From CAWFFV01 sp963814985 (lineage in GTDB: Bacteria; Chloroflexota; Ktedonobacteria; Ktedonobacterales; Ktedonobacteraceae): a DNA stretch of 64,000 nucleotides. Under the pieces are notes generated by a model, which was not told where the DNA came from, did not search any database, and saw only the letters and a list, made by a program, of their open reading frames with translations. Position numbers and translations under genes: made by a program. Positions 16,031 to 24,539 of the stretch are shown piece after piece (within the stretch, counting starts at the first letter, position 1; each line of letters starts with the position of its first letter). The stretch spans positions 62,001 through 126,000 of the forward strand of contig CAWFFV010000034.1 of the NCBI GenBank assembly GCA_963814985.1, written 5' to 3'.

Positions 16031-18178
16031 TTAAGATTTCTGTGCTAACGTCAAAGCGTGAGCGTGACTGAGCAAAAGGTGACTTTGTGTGATAAGTTGC
16101 TGTGCCTGCTGGCTATTGTGCGCATTTCCAAACTCCGCAGCCTCCAGAACAGCGATCATCTGGGCCGCAATGGTATTGCGCTGAGAAGTAATCGTCTGGA
16201 GGAGGTTTTCTAGCTGCGTATAAGTCTGGTCATTAGTCGCGTTGCTCTCTAAGGCCTGAGTTGAAATCTTCAAGGTATCCAGACCCAGGCTGCCCAACGG
16301 AGCATTCAACTGCTTGTAGATCTGTGCCAGAGCAATATAGAACTGTGGGTTGGCACGTACGGCTGGTGGGAGTGCCGCATTAGTGAGCAGCTCAAAGAGA
16401 ACGCGCCCATCATGAACATAATCGTCGTGCAATCCGAGAAGTTCCATTATCGTAGGACGAACATCGGTATGGTCAGACCATATGCTCCCGTTCACCCCCA
16501 GGTTGCGTACACCTGGTCCAACAATACCCAGCCAGGTAACGTTAATATCAGGTGAGACATCACCGTGGTTCCAGGCAAAGGCTGGCTCTTCTGCGACACA
16601 GGAGGAGTTACAGTTAGCTGCCGATGCGTACAAGTAGTAATTGGGATTAGCAAACATGGTAAAAGTTGGCGTGCGAGCTGGATCGGCAGTGACCATGTGT
16701 AGTAGTTTCATCTCGACAGGATCAGCCAGATAGTTCGTCAGCGTATCAGTATTGCCCGTGATGGGATTGGCGGCTGTCAATCCAGCGACACCGCGTTCAA
16801 ACGTGCGTGTAACTGTCGCATCGCGTGCTGGATTGCCAGTAAGGTAGACGGTGGGGGCAGAGTCAGCATGAACGGTAAAAGGCGTAGTGATACCTTGCTG
16901 TGTTGCCAGCAATCCCGTTAAATTCGCATTGATCTCGCCAATTTGACTGTAGTTACATGGAGTGGTTACTCCGTCGCAATTTGTCGGACTGGGTGCTCCA
17001 CCTACAAAATGATCATTTTCGTCAGCGCTGAAGACAAAGAGCGTATTGCTTGAGTTGATGCCGTCATGTGCAAGCCGATCAAAGAACTTGGCGAAGGCAT
17101 CATCATAACTCTTGAGCGTAGCAACGTAACCAGCCGAACCTGGGCCGAACGCAGTTACGGTGGAATGGTTGTCATGAGCGTCTGAGATATAGGCGTAGGT
17201 AACTGGCACGTTATGCTCTTGCATCGCAGCCACATAGCCCAGAGAAGCAGCAGCTGAGATACCATCAAAGCCGGGGAAGCCGACGCGACCGGTTTTATCC
17301 TGAATCACATTGCCGTTGAGGTCAGTCAGAGGTCCATCTGGGCTGATCTGTGGCGCAACATACTTGTGCCCGAAAAGACCCATATATCCTGAATAACCGC
17401 CTGGTTCGCTGGGAAGCAGATCAGGTTCACCGGCGTTGGCTGCCGAACAGAGCGAATCGTTTTGTGCGCAGTGGATACCGACGCCAACAAAGTCGGCAGT
17501 GGCTTGTGCTGAACTGGCTGTGGCCTCCGCTGCCTGTGGTGAATTGGCCCCAAAGACTGTGGGAATATCAACACCTGTATTCTCCAGGACCGTATTAGCG
17601 GTAGCAACTGCTCCGAAGTTACAGCCAGCACGTGTATAGGGAACCCAGGGTGCTGGTGCATTGGTGCCTGGAGCGCTGAGCATAGTGTAGTTTGTATCAG
17701 TCGGTGTTGTGGTACTGGGATCGAAGACTGGCGCAGTCCAGTAGGCAAAAGATACTCCCGTGTGGGTCGTGCCATCCGGGTTAAAGTAGCGGTAACTATT
17801 ACTCACTGGCATGCCATGGCGGTCACCATAGACACCGGTCAATGTGGTCAAAATGTCGTCGGCGGTGTGTGCAATGAGTGGTGTGTGATTATTCGAGAGC
17901 ATGGTCCCATTGTTTTCAATAAAATTCAGCAAATGGGGCATCTGCTCCAGGTCGGATGGAACGTTAGGATTGTCGCGTGTAAAGTGGACGTTATCAAACT
18001 GAATGCTGATAACGTGTTGGATATTGCCCTGAGCAGAGTTCAGGTGGCAACTGTTCTCTGTCGTATGGGTTGCGGCAATGATATGTTTGCCTGAGAATAA
18101 TCCTACCCCTAAGAGTACCGTCAGGATCATTGCCATTATGGTGACGCGTGTGAAGAGAGACCCCCATAGTCTTTTCAT
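16031..18178 (-). CDS. Exported alkaline-phosphatase-superfamily phosphoesterase
   Basis: About 715 residues. The ATG of MKRLWG (18178) was chosen because AAGGAG lies upstream; a GTG at 18214 is an alternative. An N-terminal hydrophobic helix (IMAMILTVLLGVGLF) is a signal peptide or anchor. The body reads QHVISIQFDNVHFTRD, then NNHTPLIAHTADDILTTLTG, FVFSADENDHFVGG, WNHGDVSPDINVTWLGIVGPG and DHTDVRPTIMELLG. These are the metal-binding Asp/Thr/His blocks in the order expected for the phosphodiesterase/sulfatase/alkaline phosphatase fold. Substrate unknown; a nucleotide pyrophosphatase- or phospholipase-like role outside the membrane is possible. It ends in a helical ~80-residue tail. It stands next to the S53 and GH92 genes. 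Confidence 0.8.
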   Translation of the reverse strand: MKRLWGSLFTRVTIMAMILTVLLGVGLFSGKHIIAATHTTENSCHLNSAQGNIQHVISIQFDNVHFTRDNPNVPSDLEQMPHLLNFIENNGTMLSNNHTPLIAHTADDILTTLTGVYGDRHGMPVSNSYRYFNPDGTTHTGVSFAYWTAPVFDPSTTTPTDTNYTMLSAPGTNAPAPWVPYTRAGCNFGAVATANTVLENTGVDIPTVFGANSPQAAEATASSAQATADFVGVGIHCAQNDSLCSAANAGEPDLLPSEPGGYSGYMGLFGHKYVAPQISPDGPLTDLNGNVIQDKTGRVGFPGFDGISAAASLGYVAAMQEHNVPVTYAYISDAHDNHSTVTAFGPGSAGYVATLKSYDDAFAKFFDRLAHDGINSSNTLFVFSADENDHFVGGAPSPTNCDGVTTPCNYSQIGEINANLTGLLATQQGITTPFTVHADSAPTVYLTGNPARDATVTRTFERGVAGLTAANPITGNTDTLTNYLADPVEMKLLHMVTADPARTPTFTMFANPNYYLYASAANCNSSCVAEEPAFAWNHGDVSPDINVTWLGIVGPGVRNLGVNGSIWSDHTDVRPTIMELLGLHDDYVHDGRVLFELLTNAALPPAVRANPQFYIALAQIYKQLNAPLGSLGLDTLKISTQALESNATNDQTYTQLENLLQTITSQRNTIAAQMIAVLEAAEFGNAHNSQQAQQLITQSHLLLSHAHALTLAQKS

Positions 18179-18378
18179 ACGGGTTCTTTGCTCCTTCTTT
18201 GTCGGGTAGTTCACAGTTACCCAACAACTATGTTAAGAATAAGTTAATAAATGGTAAAAAACACCTTTACTTTAAAGTTCTTTTACCATGATGAGTATAA
18301 CATATTCTAACAGAACTATGTAGCCTATTAGGTAATATTAGAGCTTTCCAGTGATTTCTATCCATTTGTTATCTCTTC

Positions 18379-18480
18379 CTCCTTCCGGGTGAAAGTGTGT
18401 TGTAGGAGTAGCAACCCCTGACGGAGCGCGAAGTGTCCTCGCAAAACCCCCTTTCTTTTGCCAAAATCCCCGGAAGGATG
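18379..18480. repeat. About 100-bp repeat with ATCCTTCC-like ends (family C)
   Basis: Ends CCTTCCGGG / CCCCGGAAGGAT are inverted. The interior contains AGGGGTTGC and GCGAGGACA blocks (minus strand). A diverged copy in the opposite orientation lies at 38149-38248. It is noncoding and lies immediately beside a family A copy, so intergenic repeats cluster here. Confidence 0.65.
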
Positions 18481-18483
18481 GAG

Positions 18484-18641
18484 GTAACTCCTCAGCGCCT
18501 CAGGCGCTTCGCAAACCGTTTTGTGTGAGTTTTGTCGCTACTGATGGAGGTTGCGCCGCAACCTCCATCAGTAGCGACAAAACTCACACAAAACAAGAGC
18601 GAGCCACCGCAGGTGGTGAGAAGACCTGAGTAGTTACGGAT
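18484..18641. repeat. Cloverleaf-type palindromic repeat (family A)
   Basis: Flanks GTAACTCC.. / ..ACCTGAGTAGTTAC close three hairpins: AGCGCCTCAGGCGCT, a perfect central palindrome (~18519-18595; outer arm GTTTTGTGTGAGTTTTGT, core AGGTTGCGCCGCAACCT), and GCCACCGCAGGTGG. The variable part of the stem (CGCTACTGATGG) differs from the other copies but is matched exactly on the other arm. Confidence 0.85.
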
Positions 18642-18892
18642 AGAGACCTTCTTTTGTATGGAAGAGATTATTTATATATTAAAGATAAGAAAAATAAGTA
18701 TTCTTTTATTCAAGAATAAGATTCTTCTTAGTTTTTATGGGTATACTTTAGTTTCTGATTACAATCAGCTATAGTAGAGTTTTTACAATAGAATTTCCAT
18801 TGTAATTCATGCTGGGAGGAGATACCCTAGTATCTAGAAAGTGAATCCTGTAGTTGATGTTCTCTGTAACCAGAGAAAACGAGGAGTTTCTC

Positions 18893-19516
18893 ATGCAGGC
18901 TCAAGAACTTATGGATAAACCATCATTAGGTCTCTCTGATGCAGTACTGGCCCAACAGACGCTTACCGGTGATCAGGATGCGTTTGAAATTCTGGTGCGA
19001 CGTTACAGTACACCGCTATTTAACTTTATTTGTCACTTTTTGGGTGACTATGACCTGGCTTGTGACGTATTGCAACAGGTGTTCTTGCGCTTTTACACCT
19101 CTTTGCCAAACCTGGGTACAGGCGATCCTTTCAAATCCTGGTTATTTCAAGTGGCCCGTAATTGTTGTGTTGACGAGTTACGGCGCAGACGTCGCTACGC
19201 CATTCATTTTTCGCAACTAGAGATGGAAAATAGCGAAGGTGAGATTACTTTCCTGGGCGATACCGTCGATCCGGGTCCCTTACCTGAGGAGTTGGCAGAG
19301 CGTCATGATCTCCAGCAAGTCTTACAGAAGGCTATTCAAGCGCTACCACCGAAATTTCGTGCGGTTGTTATTTTACGCTATGTGGCTCAATTGAGCTTCT
19401 CGGAGATCGGAAGGACGTTGCGTATGCCAGAGGCAACGGCGAAAACCTATTTTCATCGTGCGAAAGTCTTATTGCGGAAAATGTTAAGTGCACAAATACA
19501 AGTTGCAACGGCTTGA
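18893..19516 (+). CDS. ECF-type RNA polymerase sigma factor
   Basis: 207 residues from the ATG at 18893, which has GAGGAG six bases upstream; an earlier in-frame ATG at 18854 lacks this. Region 2 is visible (FEILVRRYSTPLFNFICHFLG, then DVLQQVFLRFYTSL). Region 4 follows after an acidic linker (LQKAIQALPPKFRAVVILRY, LSFSEIGRTLRMPEATAKTY). No region 1.1 or 3 is present, typical of group 4 sigma factors. No anti-sigma gene follows: the next gene is convergent. Control may therefore be transcriptional or through a distant partner. Its target promoters are unknown. Confidence 0.92.
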   Translation: MQAQELMDKPSLGLSDAVLAQQTLTGDQDAFEILVRRYSTPLFNFICHFLGDYDLACDVLQQVFLRFYTSLPNLGTGDPFKSWLFQVARNCCVDELRRRRRYAIHFSQLEMENSEGEITFLGDTVDPGPLPEELAERHDLQQVLQKAIQALPPKFRAVVILRYVAQLSFSEIGRTLRMPEATAKTYFHRAKVLLRKMLSAQIQVATA

Positions 19517-19540
19517 TCAAGAGTAGTATGAGGGTGGAAG

Positions 19541-19570
19541 CAGGAAGAAGACCATTGAGTCTTCCTCCTG
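19541..19570 (+). terminator. Hairpin after the sigma factor gene
   Basis: An inverted repeat (CAGGAAGAAGAC / GTCTTCCTCCTG, one mismatch) lies about 25 bases past the sigma factor stop, followed by a short TTT. The U-run is weak, so this is a tentative bidirectional terminator between convergent genes. Confidence 0.4.
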
Positions 19571-19586
19571 TTTGGATGCAGGCCCG

Positions 19587-20258
19587 CTAGACGCCCAGAA
19601 AAGAGCGATACTGTTGCCACCGTATTACCAGTCGAGAGCGAAATTCTGAACCTGGGATAGGAGTGTACAGGAGTATCAGCACAAAACCTGTGAGCAATCC
19701 CCAGCGGAAAAGGATTTGTGCTCCTTTTCGTCTACGCCTGTAGCTTTCGTAGCGATCTTGCATCACATCCTTCAGATCTTTTGCATTAGAGGCTACCTGG
19801 GAGATACTCTTGCTCGCTTTTTGGGAACTCTGGCTGAGGGCTTCCTGGGCTTTGTCTCTGCCCATCTCAAGATTCTCCTGCATGGAATCTTGTAGTTTCT
19901 TGAGCTTCTTCCAGAGATACTTCTTTTGAAGGACTTCCAGAAGAATGCCCTGTGCCACATCCAATCCTGTACTCAGAGCAGTCATGGCCTGTTCCTCATG
20001 AGGCTGGAGTCGCTCTTGAGCTGCTCTGATATTCTGCTGAGCTTTTATCAAGTTCTTCTGGGCTTTTTGCTCATTGTTTTTGAACAGCTCTTGTACCAGG
20101 CCAAGTCTAGTCATCATTGCCTCTTGCGTTTTGTCTACACCGGATTGTACACTGTCTCGCACATTGGAGGAGGTCGTTTGTGCTATATCTTTGACCTTCT
20201 CACCGATCTCTTTGACCCTGTCAACATTTGTTTGGCTCAATGCGTTGAGTTTTGCCAT
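19587..20258 (-). CDS. Coiled-coil protein with C-terminal membrane helix
   Basis: About 223 residues. The ATG of MAKLNALSQ (20258) follows GGAGGAAG; the frame continues upstream without signals. Residues ~1-165 are predicted long helices, rich in Gln, Glu, Lys and Ala with heptad-like spacing (TNVDRVKEIGEKVKDIAQ, KSISQVASNAKDLKDVMQ). This resembles YtxH/apolipoprotein-like coiled coils. A basic stretch (YRRRRKG) precedes one membrane helix (ILFRWGLLTGFVLILLYTP), so the coil would face the cytoplasm. I do not recognise a named family. It is convergent with the sigma factor gene. Confidence 0.7.
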   Translation of the reverse strand: MAKLNALSQTNVDRVKEIGEKVKDIAQTTSSNVRDSVQSGVDKTQEAMMTRLGLVQELFKNNEQKAQKNLIKAQQNIRAAQERLQPHEEQAMTALSTGLDVAQGILLEVLQKKYLWKKLKKLQDSMQENLEMGRDKAQEALSQSSQKASKSISQVASNAKDLKDVMQDRYESYRRRRKGAQILFRWGLLTGFVLILLYTPIPGSEFRSRLVIRWQQYRSFLGV

Positions 20259-20693
20259 CTCTTCCTCCATGTTTTGCCCTTGTAATTTTTCAGGGACATC
20301 TTGCTGGTTGATCTCACATCTTCTATAGAGACCACGCATGAGCATGACGAGTGGTTTCATCTCTCTCTGCAGGCCATCGCTAAAACTCTGGGGACGCTCT
20401 ATCTGTATGTTGATAGCCTGTACTCGGGGAAGGCGGGATAGGGGTCCCCTTCCCGTCCTAAAACACGTTTCTCACCTGAACCAATGTCTCTTAAAAAATG
20501 TTTTAACTGCCTTTAAAATCAGATTTTATAACCATATGTCCTATCTAATAGTCAGAGCCTTGACGTACCATAAAAAAGCCGTTTATATTATCTTATAGAT
20601 ACTCGCTCTTGTTAGTAAATATACTCGCCCGGCTCTCTTACAAGCAATAATTGTGCATAGATAAGCGTCACGTTATTAACAAGGTGAAGTATT
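20259..20693. other. Divergent intergenic region, no clear content
   Basis: About 435 bases between the coiled-coil gene and the kinase-like gene. Reading frames here are short and lack ribosome sites. No palindrome of the repeat families is present. Promoters for both genes are expected, but I could not pick a convincing -35/-10 pair. AAGGTGAAG seven bases before 20694 is the kinase gene's ribosome site. Confidence 0.4.
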
Positions 20694-22103
20694 ATGGCGA
20701 GCAAGAGTAACTTTATTAACAAGACGTTTGGTCATTACAATCTCATTGTGCAAATTGCCAGGGGAACGTCGAGTGACGTCTATCTCGCTTTACCAACTAA
20801 TGACTCTCAGCATAAAGTCGTGGTCAAAATGTTGAGATCTGTTCGTCTCACTTCCCCGCAAGAACACGATAGTTTTCTGCAAAAAGCTCAATTCCTGACA
20901 CAACTCAAACATCCCTACATTCTCCCTATTGTAGATATAGGTGTGGAGAAAGGGGTGCCCTATGTGGTGACTGAATATGCTCCTCATGGCTCATTGCATG
21001 ATCGCCTCAAACGTATGTTCTCTCCACGTCTCTCCAGGCAGGAAATATTACGCATCCTTTCTCAGATTGGTCAGGCACTCAACTATGTTCATGAGCGCAA
21101 TATTTTGCACTGCAACATCAAACCAGAAAATATACTTTTCAATGAGAAAGATGAAGCACTGCTAGCTGACTTTGGCCTGGCCAGTCTCCTCGAAGCAGTC
21201 GATGCCAGATTCAAGCCTCGTGATATTTTCTATCAGGCCCCTGAGCAATCTAAAGGTGTGGTAAGCAAAGAGAGCGATCAATATGCTCTCGGGTGTATTG
21301 CCTACAAACTCTTCTCGGAGCAGGTTTCCCTGGCAGATCTGGCCCTGGACAAAATGCGCTTGAAACAGGGAGTGAAGGCTTCCATGCCCTTCCCTTCTGA
21401 TTTGCCACAATATATGCAAAAAGCTGTTCTCAAAGCTACGACGAAGAAGCCCGGTGAACGCCATGCCAATGTGCTTGCCTTTGTCAATGCTTTAAATGAT
21501 GTATTCCAGCCTGCACATGAGTTACCGCAAAAAGATCTGACAAATACTAACGCAGCCTTACCCGTTCTTGCAAAGGTGGGAGCAGGTACTAATGGTTTTG
21601 CTCGCCTCTCCGTCAGTGCAGAGGTTGCTCTGGTCAATACAGAGTTTGAGGCTGCTTACAAAAGTCCAACTAGAGGTCACGCACGCAAGCCGCTTCCTGC
21701 TCCGGTTAAATGGCTGGGTTTTGCTCTCTCTGGCCTCATCATTATGGCTACCATCTTATCTTTCCTGACACCTTTTAACCCACTGATGGCGGCCTTAACT
21801 CTGAGGCCTGTAGGAAGAGCCGCGATAATCTCACAAAAGACAGCCGGATCTGGTTCTGCATCGACGTCAGGCACAAAAAGGCAGGGCGTTCTGACCGCCT
21901 GTGGTGACGCCGCAACTGACTCCAACCCACCTCCGAACCAACTCCAACTGCACCTCCGCCAACTCCAACACCAACTCTGGTACCAACGCCACGACCAACG
22001 CCTCCTCCGGTACAGCCTCTCCTCCAGGGAAGTCTATCGTCTTCACCTTCTAATGTGTATCTTACGGATGAGGGAACCTTCTATTGGGCACACTGGGGAT
22101 TAA
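20694..22103 (+). CDS. Ser/Thr protein kinase-like protein, probable pseudokinase (N-terminal part)
   Basis: Residues ~10-270 form a Hanks-type kinase domain: the ATP Lys in KVVVKMLR, the alpha-C region, YAPHGSLHDRL, DFG intact in LADFGLAS, and an APE-like YQAPEQ. The catalytic loop reads HCNIKPENILF (~139-149) instead of HRDxKPxN, so the catalytic Asp is Asn (codon AAC at 21114-21116). The Gly loop is also degenerate (ARGTSSDVY). One membrane helix follows (LGFALSGLIIMATILSFL). After ~residue 400 the frame leaves a Pro/Thr linker and reads nonsense to 22103. The true continuation is in the frame ending at 22564. A missing C in the CCC at 21926-21928 would reconnect them. Confidence 0.82.
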   Translation: MASKSNFINKTFGHYNLIVQIARGTSSDVYLALPTNDSQHKVVVKMLRSVRLTSPQEHDSFLQKAQFLTQLKHPYILPIVDIGVEKGVPYVVTEYAPHGSLHDRLKRMFSPRLSRQEILRILSQIGQALNYVHERNILHCNIKPENILFNEKDEALLADFGLASLLEAVDARFKPRDIFYQAPEQSKGVVSKESDQYALGCIAYKLFSEQVSLADLALDKMRLKQGVKASMPFPSDLPQYMQKAVLKATTKKPGERHANVLAFVNALNDVFQPAHELPQKDLTNTNAALPVLAKVGAGTNGFARLSVSAEVALVNTEFEAAYKSPTRGHARKPLPAPVKWLGFALSGLIIMATILSFLTPFNPLMAALTLRPVGRAAIISQKTAGSGSASTSGTKRQGVLTACGDAATDSNPPPNQLQLHLRQLQHQLWYQRHDQRLLRYSLSSREVYRLHLLMCILRMREPSIGHTGD

Positions 22104-22564
22104 ACTCACCAACTGATTTTAATCACAAACTTGGAGTGTCTGAGGTCATAAATTTTGCGGCGGTAGGCAATACCACACTACAAAACTTTTCTAATGATCC
22201 TATAGCCTGTAGCTGGTCTGATGGAACTCCGACAAATGCTCAAGTAGACACGACAAATGGCGTTTTTGTGACAGGTGAGACAAATGGATTCACGTTAACA
22301 CTCCCTGCAAGCACGAAGGAGAGATTTTTACATATCTATTTGGGTGTTTTCCAGGCACAAGGGCAGTTCGTAGCATCTTTGAGTGGGAGTAATCTGGTCT
22401 ATACGGATGCCTCACTGGACAATGATACTGACCAGTCTACCGGAGTCTATACTATTGCTTATCGTGGGACATCTGTGGGTCAGACCCTCACTGTGACATT
22501 TCTGCTGATCAATAGTCATGCAGACGGTGGAAGCGTCACGTGGCAGGCTATTACCATGCAGTAA
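22055..22564 (+). CDS. Extracellular beta domain, C-terminal part of the kinase-like gene
   Basis: About 169 residues. Upstream in this frame, from ~21935, runs a Pro-Thr linker (EPTPTAPPPTPTP) that continues straight into SNVYLTDEGTFYWAHWG. The domain is beta-rich, with TWQAI near the end and a repeated GSNLVYTD / TIAYRGTS style, compatible with an extracellular carbohydrate- or protein-binding sandwich. No ribosome site or signal peptide precedes it, so it is the detached outer domain of the kinase-like membrane protein at 20694, separated by a one-base deletion or a sequencing error. Joined, the protein would be about 623 residues. Confidence 0.75.
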   Translation: MYLTDEGTFYWAHWGLNSPTDFNHKLGVSEVINFAAVGNTTLQNFSNDPIACSWSDGTPTNAQVDTTNGVFVTGETNGFTLTLPASTKERFLHIYLGVFQAQGQFVASLSGSNLVYTDASLDNDTDQSTGVYTIAYRGTSVGQTLTVTFLLINSHADGGSVTWQAITMQ

Positions 22565-22575
22565 TAGCCTCTTTC

Positions 22576-23799
22576 TCATCGGTCAGAGTGATGAATGACT
22601 TTCCAGCACTCTTTGGCAATCTCCCAGTCCTCCTCAGTGTGGACTACCAGGACACGTACTGCCAATTCAGGTGTAGCGATATCCTGGTCGACAGGAGAAG
22701 CTGCGTTTTTCTCTGCGTCGAGTTGAAGATTTAGAAAGCTGAATGCTTCACATGTTGCTGCACGCACCAGGGCTACATGCTCACCAACACCCCCTGTGAA
22801 TGTGAGCACATCGACGCCGCCAAGCGAGGCAAGCATGGCACCAATGAAGAAGCGGAGTCGATATATGTACATCGCCAGTGCCAGTCCGGCGCGTTCGTTG
22901 CCGTCGTCGATAGCCTGCATAATCTGCCGCATATCATTTGACACACCCGAAATACCCTTGAGTCCCGCTTCTGTATTCAGGATTTGATCAAGTTGTTGTA
23001 CTGAGTATCCTTGCTCTCGTTGCAGGTAGATTAAGATGCCGGGATCGATCGTACCGGAGCGGCTTCCCATCATCAAGCCTTCCAGAGGAGTAAAACCCAT
23101 CGTTGTATCTATGCTATGACCATGTTTGATAGCGGCCAGCGAGCAACCATTGCCCAGGTGACAATTGATGATGCGTAAAGAGTCCAGATCCTGGCCCAGG
23201 ATTTGAGCACTTCGTTGAGCGCAATAGTGATGACTGGTGCCGTGAAAGCCGTAGCGTCGAATACCTTGCTCAAACCAGGTGTAGGGACCTGGGTAGACGA
23301 TGGTCTCCAGTGGTAACTGGCTATGAAAGGCTGTGTCGAAGACAGCTACCTGGGGGATATTACCCAGCACACGCGTGATGGCTTCGATCCCCTCAAGGTT
23401 GGCTGGATTGTGTAATGGGGCAAGCGGAAAAAGGCGCTGGATGGTTTCTTGTACATGTGGCGTAACAATAGTGCTCTCACGATAGTCCGATCCGCCATGG
23501 CCGACACGATGGCCGACAGCTGTAATCTCTGATGGCCGGGTAATAACCTGAGTCGGACCACTCCAGAGCGTCTTGAGCATCTGCTCAATCATGACTGGTC
23601 GCGAGTCTGCGGGAACCTTCACTTGTAATGTCGGGCCGTGGGAAGTAGTGATGGTGAGTTCTGCCGCATCTTTGTCTTTCGTCCAATCAGCATAGGCATC
23701 CCATAAGGGAACTGGGGGACGGTTTGGTAAGCCATCAGGAAAGTTATAGAGGCGACTCTTCTGGCTACTGGACCCGGCATTCAAGACAAGTATTTTCAT
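22576..23799 (-). CDS. ackA: Acetate kinase
   Basis: 407 residues, a normal length. AckA interconverts acetate + ATP and acetyl phosphate + ADP in the cytosol. Visible family blocks: KILVLNAGSSSQKSRLY (usually NxGSSSxKF), AVGHRVGHGG, VFDTAFHSQLP with the catalytic Asp, YGFHGTSHHY, CHLGNGCSLAAI, GSRSGTIDPGI and TFTGGVGEH. All nucleotide- and metal-binding motifs are present. No phosphotransacetylase gene is adjacent, so the acetyl-phosphate partner lies elsewhere (a phosphoketolase or Pta). The acs and acetate carrier genes lie 5-8 kb away on the same strand. Confidence 0.95.
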   Translation of the reverse strand: MKILVLNAGSSSQKSRLYNFPDGLPNRPPVPLWDAYADWTKDKDAAELTITTSHGPTLQVKVPADSRPVMIEQMLKTLWSGPTQVITRPSEITAVGHRVGHGGSDYRESTIVTPHVQETIQRLFPLAPLHNPANLEGIEAITRVLGNIPQVAVFDTAFHSQLPLETIVYPGPYTWFEQGIRRYGFHGTSHHYCAQRSAQILGQDLDSLRIINCHLGNGCSLAAIKHGHSIDTTMGFTPLEGLMMGSRSGTIDPGILIYLQREQGYSVQQLDQILNTEAGLKGISGVSNDMRQIMQAIDDGNERAGLALAMYIYRLRFFIGAMLASLGGVDVLTFTGGVGEHVALVRAATCEAFSFLNLQLDAEKNAASPVDQDIATPELAVRVLVVHTEEDWEIAKECWKVIHHSDR

Positions 23800-23824
23800 C
23801 TAGATTATCTATCCTATCTTTTAT

Positions 23825-23990
23825 GTAAATCCTCAGGCCATTTTTTCTGATTCCTCAGCGCCGTAGGCGCTTCACAAACCGTTTTATGTGGGTTTTGTAG
23901 CTACTGGTGGAGGTTGCGACGCAACCTCCACCAGTAGCTACAAAACCCACATAAAAAAACAAGAGCGAGCCACCGCAGGTGGCGAGGAGA
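23825..23990. repeat. Cloverleaf-type palindromic repeat (family A)
   Basis: Side hairpins AGCGCCGTAGGCGCT and GCCACCGCAGGTGGC flank a central palindrome of about 76 bases (~23881-23957; outer arm GTTTTATGTGGGTTTTGT, core GGTTGCGACGCAACC). The variable stem block here is AGCTACTGGTGG, matched on the other arm. It separates ackA from the SHOCT gene. Confidence 0.85.
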
Positions 23991-24002
23991 CATACCCTTC
24001 TG

Positions 24003-24290
24003 CTAATGTATACCGCCTACAGGTCCATGGCTCTGCGCAAACTGTTCCTCCTCACGAGCCTCCAGTTGCTCACGCATCTGCCTGAACGTTGCAGTATCGA
24101 TGTCTCCACGTGCGTATCGCTGACGTAATATCTCCATCGCTGATAGTGTCGGTGGTGTCGTTGTGATATTCTTCTTGTTCAACCAGCGGACAACCGCCCA
24201 GATGAGAACTGCAACCAATGCAATCCATAGGAGCGAACTCAATGACATCATAAACATACCAGGCCAGCTCCAGCCATATCCCCACATCAT
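24003..24290 (-). CDS. Small SHOCT-domain membrane protein
   Basis: 95 residues: a short N-terminus rich in Trp/Gly/Met (MMWGYGWSWPGMF), one membrane helix (SLLWIALVAVLIWAVVRWL), a linker, and a C-terminal SHOCT hairpin (AMEILRQRYARGDIDTATFRQMREQLE). This is a common architecture of small bacterial membrane proteins; SHOCT is thought to mediate oligomerisation. It is monocistronic and upstream of ackA, separated by a repeat. No specific role can be assigned. Confidence 0.85.
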   Translation of the reverse strand: MMWGYGWSWPGMFMMSLSSLLWIALVAVLIWAVVRWLNKKNITTTPPTLSAMEILRQRYARGDIDTATFRQMREQLEAREEEQFAQSHGPVGGIH

Positions 24291-24539
24291 AAGACACCCA
24301 TCCTTTCATGTGTGATTCTCTTCTCTATCTGTGAGGATCGATTTCCTTGCACCGACTCACATATTCTTAATATCCCTCTTAGTATTGCTCATTCGTCTCA
24401 CAGCGCAATCACAGAGTGGAGATCTCTCCTCACGCTTTTCTTACATTTTCCTCAAAGCTCGCGAGCAGGTCTCCGTAGCAGTGTTGAAGTTTGTTTCTAT
24501 CACCTGCATGGAGTTGATCTATGGGCTTACTGGCTTAAA

